From assembly GCA_020186115.1 (NCBI GenBank), contig WSYJ01000164.1, positions 434,001 through 498,000 on the forward strand: DNA of 64,000 nt, in the 5' to 3' direction. Of the stretch, positions 60,494 to 64,000 are shown piece after piece. This DNA is from Histomonas meleagridis. Taxonomy: Eukaryota; Parabasalia; Tritrichomonadida; Dientamoebidae. Numbering within the stretch: the stretch's first letter is position 1; every line of letters begins with the position of its first letter. The position numbers and the translations under genes were made by a program. The notes under the pieces were generated by a model. The model had not been told where the DNA came from. It did not search any database and saw only the letters and a list, made by a program, of their open reading frames with translations.

Positions 60494-61912
60494 TCATAAT
60501 TTCTTTTTTTGAAGTTTTGCTCGTTCAAGCTTTCGTGGCTGAGGAACAGAAGATGAAGTTGGGACACGCTTGATCTGTAATGGATGATCAATAACTTCAT
60601 TTCTTTTTGTGGCCGTTGTTGGACGAACCCTTGAAGGTGACTGTGGTGGTAAAGTTCTTTTTCTCTGTACAGGAGATTGTGCACTTCGAGAAGGTAAATC
60701 TTGCTTTTTAGATTTTGTTGGTGTTTTAGGTTGAGCAGGAACTTTACGCTCCACTTTATGCATAGATGCTTCATACTTCAAAAGGAATTGTTGCTGTGGT
60801 CCAATGATACTTCCAGGTCTGCAAATGCGAATCCACCCAATTGCTTCATGAGCCGTGAATCCAAAGTTCTTTATTAAATGACATCCAGCTAATGTTCCAC
60901 TATGAGTTAGTAATTCTTATTAAATAATCAAGAAAATCTTACATTTAAATATTTTAATTTTCATAAAACGGTTATACACGTTAAGTTGATTTTTTGAAAA
61001 CTTTATTCAATTTTCACGTGAATAACCGTTATTATCAAATCAAAAAATTTAATGTAAGATTTTGATGATTTTAAAAACATACGTTCTGCCAAGTCCTGCT
61101 TTACAATGGAGAGCAACAATATCATCTCCTTCTATAATATTAAGGAACTGTTGTAAAATCCCTGGTGGTGGATTTGATCCATCAGGAAAGAATAACTCCA
61201 TATGCTTAAAACCAGCTTCTTTAAATATGTTTTCATCATATGTTTTGTTGTTTAATCTAATTATAACAGTAATTCCTAATTCTTTAAATGTGGGAACAAT
61301 ATCTGCAGGCGTGCAAACACGAAATCCTTGAACATAATTTGTAGGATAAGGTGCTGCAAATGCCAAAAGTTTATTTGGGATAATCCAATTCATATCGCCA
61401 TTTTCAATCATTTCTTTTTCAGCCCAACTATTTGCATCAAATGTTTCAAAGTTGTACCATTTTAATGCAATTGCCTTTTCAAGTCCTTTAATACATGAAA
61501 TTACATGTAAATCAAATGTTGAAAATAATGGTGATGCATCACGATAAGGCTTCATTCGAAATTTTAACGTAGTAAATGGTTTGTAGGCTTCAATAGATGG
61601 GAGTTGTAAATGAATTAATCGGAATGATGCTGCTAAAAGAACAGCATTTGAAACAAATTGTGGAATTGTTGAACAATAAAGAATTATAATACAATCATGT
61701 TGAGATAAATATGATAACGCCATGTGAACAAAATTATGAATCTGTAGGATTGATAACGGTCCAAAATCAGAATAAAAAGGTTGATACATGAAATTTGGAT
61801 CATGATCAATTGAAAAATAAAATCTCTTATCATTGTTTTTTGGCTTAGCGGGTGTTACCAATAGATAAAACCGATTTTGAAGGATTTCATATGTGTTTAG
61901 GAAGGATTTCAT
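60494..61912 (-). CDS. CDC14: CDC14 dual-specificity phosphatase, two exons
   Basis: Cell-cycle phosphatase reversing CDK phosphorylation (proline-directed serine preferred). Exon 1 is 61083-61912, exon 2 is 60494-60899; joined they give 411 residues. The N-terminal domain (1-180, LYCSTIPQFVSNAVLLAASF) precedes the catalytic domain with the P-loop HCKAGLGRT, which is split by the intron between codon bases two and three of Thr. Exon 2 continues GTLAGCHLIKNFGFTAHEAIGWIRICRPGSIIGPQQQFL, the hallmark CDC14 segment. The last 95 residues are basic, Ser/Pro-rich (RKVPAQPKTPTKSKK) and probably regulatory. Read without splicing, the frame stops at 61049 and loses the essential second half of the active-site domain. 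TACGTT lies 13-18 bases before the ATG. Confidence 0.92.
60900..61082 (-). other. Spliceosomal intron of CDC14 (183 nt)
   Basis: In gene sense the intron starts GTATGT and ends ACTAACTCATAG. This fits the trichomonad consensus GTAYGT with a branch motif ACTAAC placed directly at the 3' splice site. Removal restores AGA ACT GGA ACA (R T G T) across the catalytic loop. The intron itself is AT-rich and contains AACCGTT and AACGGTTA elements. Confidence 0.93.
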
Positions 61913-62238
61913 TTTTCCTTTTTTAACGTATATTTTTCAAAAACCCAAAATCGGGTTTTCTATGAAGTGACTTTAGTCATTATCAAAATCAGCATTCACC
62001 CAATCTCCTCTTTAATCTTTTTCTCTAAAATGAATAGAGCATATACCCATATGCTATTTTTTTTTTTTTTAATTTCTAATAATTAATTATTAGCAATTTA
62101 AAAAAAATAAAAAGGAAATATTTCAAAAATTGAAATTCTTGTATAATAGTTGTTGAGTAAACAATGAAGTTTAAACTTTAAAATGATTTAGTGGATGCAA
62201 AATGCGGTTTCGAATTTTATAAAAAGTGCTAGCTCATA
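61913..62238. other. Divergent promoter region of CDC14 and dynein light intermediate chain
   Basis: AT-rich, with homopolymers near 62060. TACGTT in gene sense at 61925-61930 for CDC14, and a weak GCGGTT at 62204-62209, 30 bases before the other ATG. No gene seen. Confidence 0.4.
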
Positions 62239-63171
62239 ATGTCTAGAATTATAAAACAGCTATTAGAAGCAGAAAATCAAACAAACGAACAGCAAGAATG
62301 CTGGGTTATAATAGCTGGAAATCACGGTGTAGGGAAATCGCATTTAATTGAAACATTTTTCAAATCAATATCAAACAATACACATATTCAACCAGCAAAA
62401 TCTACCTTTGGATATGAATATACTGTCCTTCAGTACAACGAAATAACTGTTAATATTTTTGAATTTACTGAAATTGATTTGGAACATTGCGAAATAATTT
62501 CTTCATTAATACAAGATCATGCATCAAAACTCTGTATTCTCCTTCTTTTTGACATTAATCATTTAGATGTTATTGATGCAACAATTAATAATTTACTTAT
62601 TCCAATGTACTCATTTCTTGCAGGGCTTGATTCATCGATTCAAGACTCTTTTGCAAAATACCTTCAAACACTATTTACTGATGAACCCATTTCAATTCCA
62701 TCTCTTTCAAATAACTCTGGTGTTCCTTTCTTTTTTGTTGGAACAAATCCAGAAGTATTAGATGATTTCGACGATATACAATTTGATGGAATTATAAGTC
62801 ATTTACGTAAATCAGCACTGGAATATACTGCCGGTGTTGCCTTAAGTAATTCAAATTCTCTTCTTTCAGCAGTGGTTAGTTGTGCAACTCGAACTCCATT
62901 AGACAAAGAACTCCGAACCAAATTCTGTGATAGAAGCGACTATTTCTTCCCTCCAGGATGGGATTCATCTGAAAAGCTTGCAGATATTGAAAGCTCACAA
63001 CTTCCCAAAGAAAAGCAAGAAGAAGCAACATCAAAAACCGTAACGATACAGAACTGGCAGTCGTTTTTGGAAACATTATCAAAAAGTGGTCCTCGGGAAT
63101 CAAGGCACCCTGAAATTGCTAAGAAAGAAGAAAATGAAGAAGTTGATTTCCTTGCACAATTTGAAGACTAA
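62239..63171 (+). CDS. Dynein light intermediate chain (DLIC family)
   Basis: Subunit of cytoplasmic dynein (dynein-2/IFT type likely) that links the heavy chain to cargo or IFT trains. The 310-residue protein has a Ras-like G domain with P-loop AGNHGVGKSHLI at about 27-38, a long middle (FTEIDLEHCEIISSLIQDHASKLCILLLFDINH), and the FFVGTNPEVLDDFD segment in the place of the guanine-specificity loop. The family hallmark FFPPGWDSSEKL sits at about 235-247. It is shorter than animal DLIC1 (over 500 residues), close to the size of DYNC2LI1. The acidic end is disordered. In a flagellate a retrograde IFT role is plausible. Confidence 0.82.
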   Translation: MSRIIKQLLEAENQTNEQQECWVIIAGNHGVGKSHLIETFFKSISNNTHIQPAKSTFGYEYTVLQYNEITVNIFEFTEIDLEHCEIISSLIQDHASKLCILLLFDINHLDVIDATINNLLIPMYSFLAGLDSSIQDSFAKYLQTLFTDEPISIPSLSNNSGVPFFFVGTNPEVLDDFDDIQFDGIISHLRKSALEYTAGVALSNSNSLLSAVVSCATRTPLDKELRTKFCDRSDYFFPPGWDSSEKLADIESSQLPKEKQEEATSKTVTIQNWQSFLETLSKSGPRESRHPEIAKKEENEEVDFLAQFED

Positions 63172-63219
63172 TAAAATATTACTGTAACTTGCCTAACACA
63201 TCTAATGAATTTTATTAAT

Positions 63220-64000
63220 TTAAATTTCATCTTCAAACGAAAGAAGAGAAGTTTCATACTCATCACCCTCTTCTTCATCTTCTCTTTTTCTCTTTTGCAT
63301 GAAAATTCTTTTATGTTGATTTGTATAGAAAATAAATCCAATGCCAATTCCCAAAATAGCACCAGAAACAACATCTGAAACATGATGCATATGATCTATA
63401 ATGCGAGTTGCAGAAACAGCAATGGCAACAAAAAGAGGGATCATACGAACAAGAAGAAACCATAGTTCACTTTTCTGGAAAAATCTGCCAAGGAAAAGAT
63501 ACATCCATGTGCCAGCTGTAAATGACATGGAAGCATGCCCACTTGGGAAAGAGAGACGAGAGTCTCGTTTTGATTTGGCAGGTCCTGTGCATTTGTGTAG
63601 TTTTTGATCATATTGACAATAGTCAAAAAAATTTGGTCGTGGACGTGCAACAGTAACTTTAAGTGCTTCTGTAATTAAAAATGTGAGACACATTGCCTGT
63701 GCAAAACTCATACCAGAAAATGCAAGCTCCATTTTTCTTGGATAAATTATTGATAATAAGCCAATAACAAAACATGGTAAAACAATAATAATTAATCCAA
63801 GAACTGGAGTTGATAATGTTTCACCCACGTATTGATATCTTTCACTGAAATTTTCATAAAAAACTACCCCTTGTTTTGGTTCGATTGATAAAGAAATGAT
63901 TACAGAACAAACACCAAGGCATGCAGTTACAATCCATTCTGGGAAGTTTTCAAGAACTGAACGCCAAAAATATCCAAATTCAGAAGAGAAGCTTTTTAGT
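63220..64000 (-). CDS. PAP2 lipid phosphate phosphatase (5' end outside the window)
   Basis: Integral membrane phosphatase that dephosphorylates phosphatidate or related lipids. All three PAP2 signature motifs are seen: KVTVARPRP, FPSGHASMSF, and SATRIIDHMHHVSDVVSG, with the catalytic His residues in the second and third. About five or six membrane spans. The frame is open to the right edge with no ATG, reading FWRSVLENFPEWIVTACLGV, the typical first membrane helix; the GTG at 63828 is an internal codon. The C-terminal tail is acidic (KREDEEEGDEYETSLLSFEDEI). So only the first few residues are missing. It is convergent with the dynein chain gene, 48 bases apart. Confidence 0.9.
   Translation of the reverse strand, partial: LKSFSSEFGYFWRSVLENFPEWIVTACLGVCSVIISLSIEPKQGVVFYENFSERYQYVGETLSTPVLGLIIIVLPCFVIGLLSIIYPRKMELAFSGMSFAQAMCLTFLITEALKVTVARPRPNFFDYCQYDQKLHKCTGPAKSKRDSRLSFPSGHASMSFTAGTWMYLFLGRFFQKSELWFLLVRMIPLFVAIAVSATRIIDHMHHVSDVVSGAILGIGIGFIFYTNQHKRIFMQKRKREDEEEGDEYETSLLSFEDEI

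Overview
The window is AT-rich nuclear DNA from a parabasalid (trichomonad) protist. I infer this from several things seen together. There are eukaryotic core histones H3 and H4. A CDC14 gene carries a GTATGT...ACTAACTCATAG intron, the trichomonad splice signature. There are BspA-like leucine-rich surface proteins, ankyrin proteins with a DUF3447-like region, a large helical protein resembling a decayed ubiquitin hydrolase, and short spacers with ATG-proximal promoters. The style of the ankyrin and BspA proteins, and the lack of an obvious T. vaginalis-type initiator at most genes, leans towards Tritrichomonas, but genus is inference only.

Layout. 0-4 kb: the end of a membrane protein, a PAPS/nucleotide-sugar transporter, and an ankyrin gene whose 3' part is a 170-bp module repeated with frame-breaking spacers. 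4-9.3 kb: a protein with about 45 PPGF motifs (minus strand), then 2 kb without genes. 9.3-14.2 kb: a CARMIL-like LRR protein and a UBL/doublecortin-like P-loop NTPase. 14.3-19.7 kb: two tandem BspA-like surface proteins that share a near-identical block. 19.7-31 kb: an RCC1-like protein, a small unknown, Dbf4, a probably N-myristoylated giant charged helix, a Rab, an HSP70 with a Q/N-rich tail and C-terminal CaaX box, and RPAP3. 31.6-37.3 kb: a cupin, a Tectonic-family ciliary protein, divergent H3/H4, and an NTPDase. 37.7-49 kb: NAP1 (WAVE complex), a dynamin, Sec6-like exocyst subunit, a subtilisin and an RGS protein. 49-64 kb: the 2079-residue protein with frameshifted 87-bp repeats, a second interrupted ankyrin gene, ribosomal protein L7, CNOT10, CDC14 with its intron, dynein light intermediate chain, and a PAP2 lipid phosphatase running off the end.

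Genes stand singly on both strands; there are no operons. Functionally the window mixes housekeeping genes (histones, L7, CNOT10, Dbf4, CDC14), membrane and actin machinery (Rab, dynamin, exocyst, NAP1, CARMIL-like), flagellar genes (Tectonic, dynein LIC) and fast-evolving surface or repeat genes. A recurring AACCGTT/AACGGTT element lies 5-40 bases before many start codons in either orientation and is the best candidate core promoter element (Myb/M3-like). Start codons were chosen on ATG presence plus this element; several longer reading frames begin only with TTG or GTG and were shortened.
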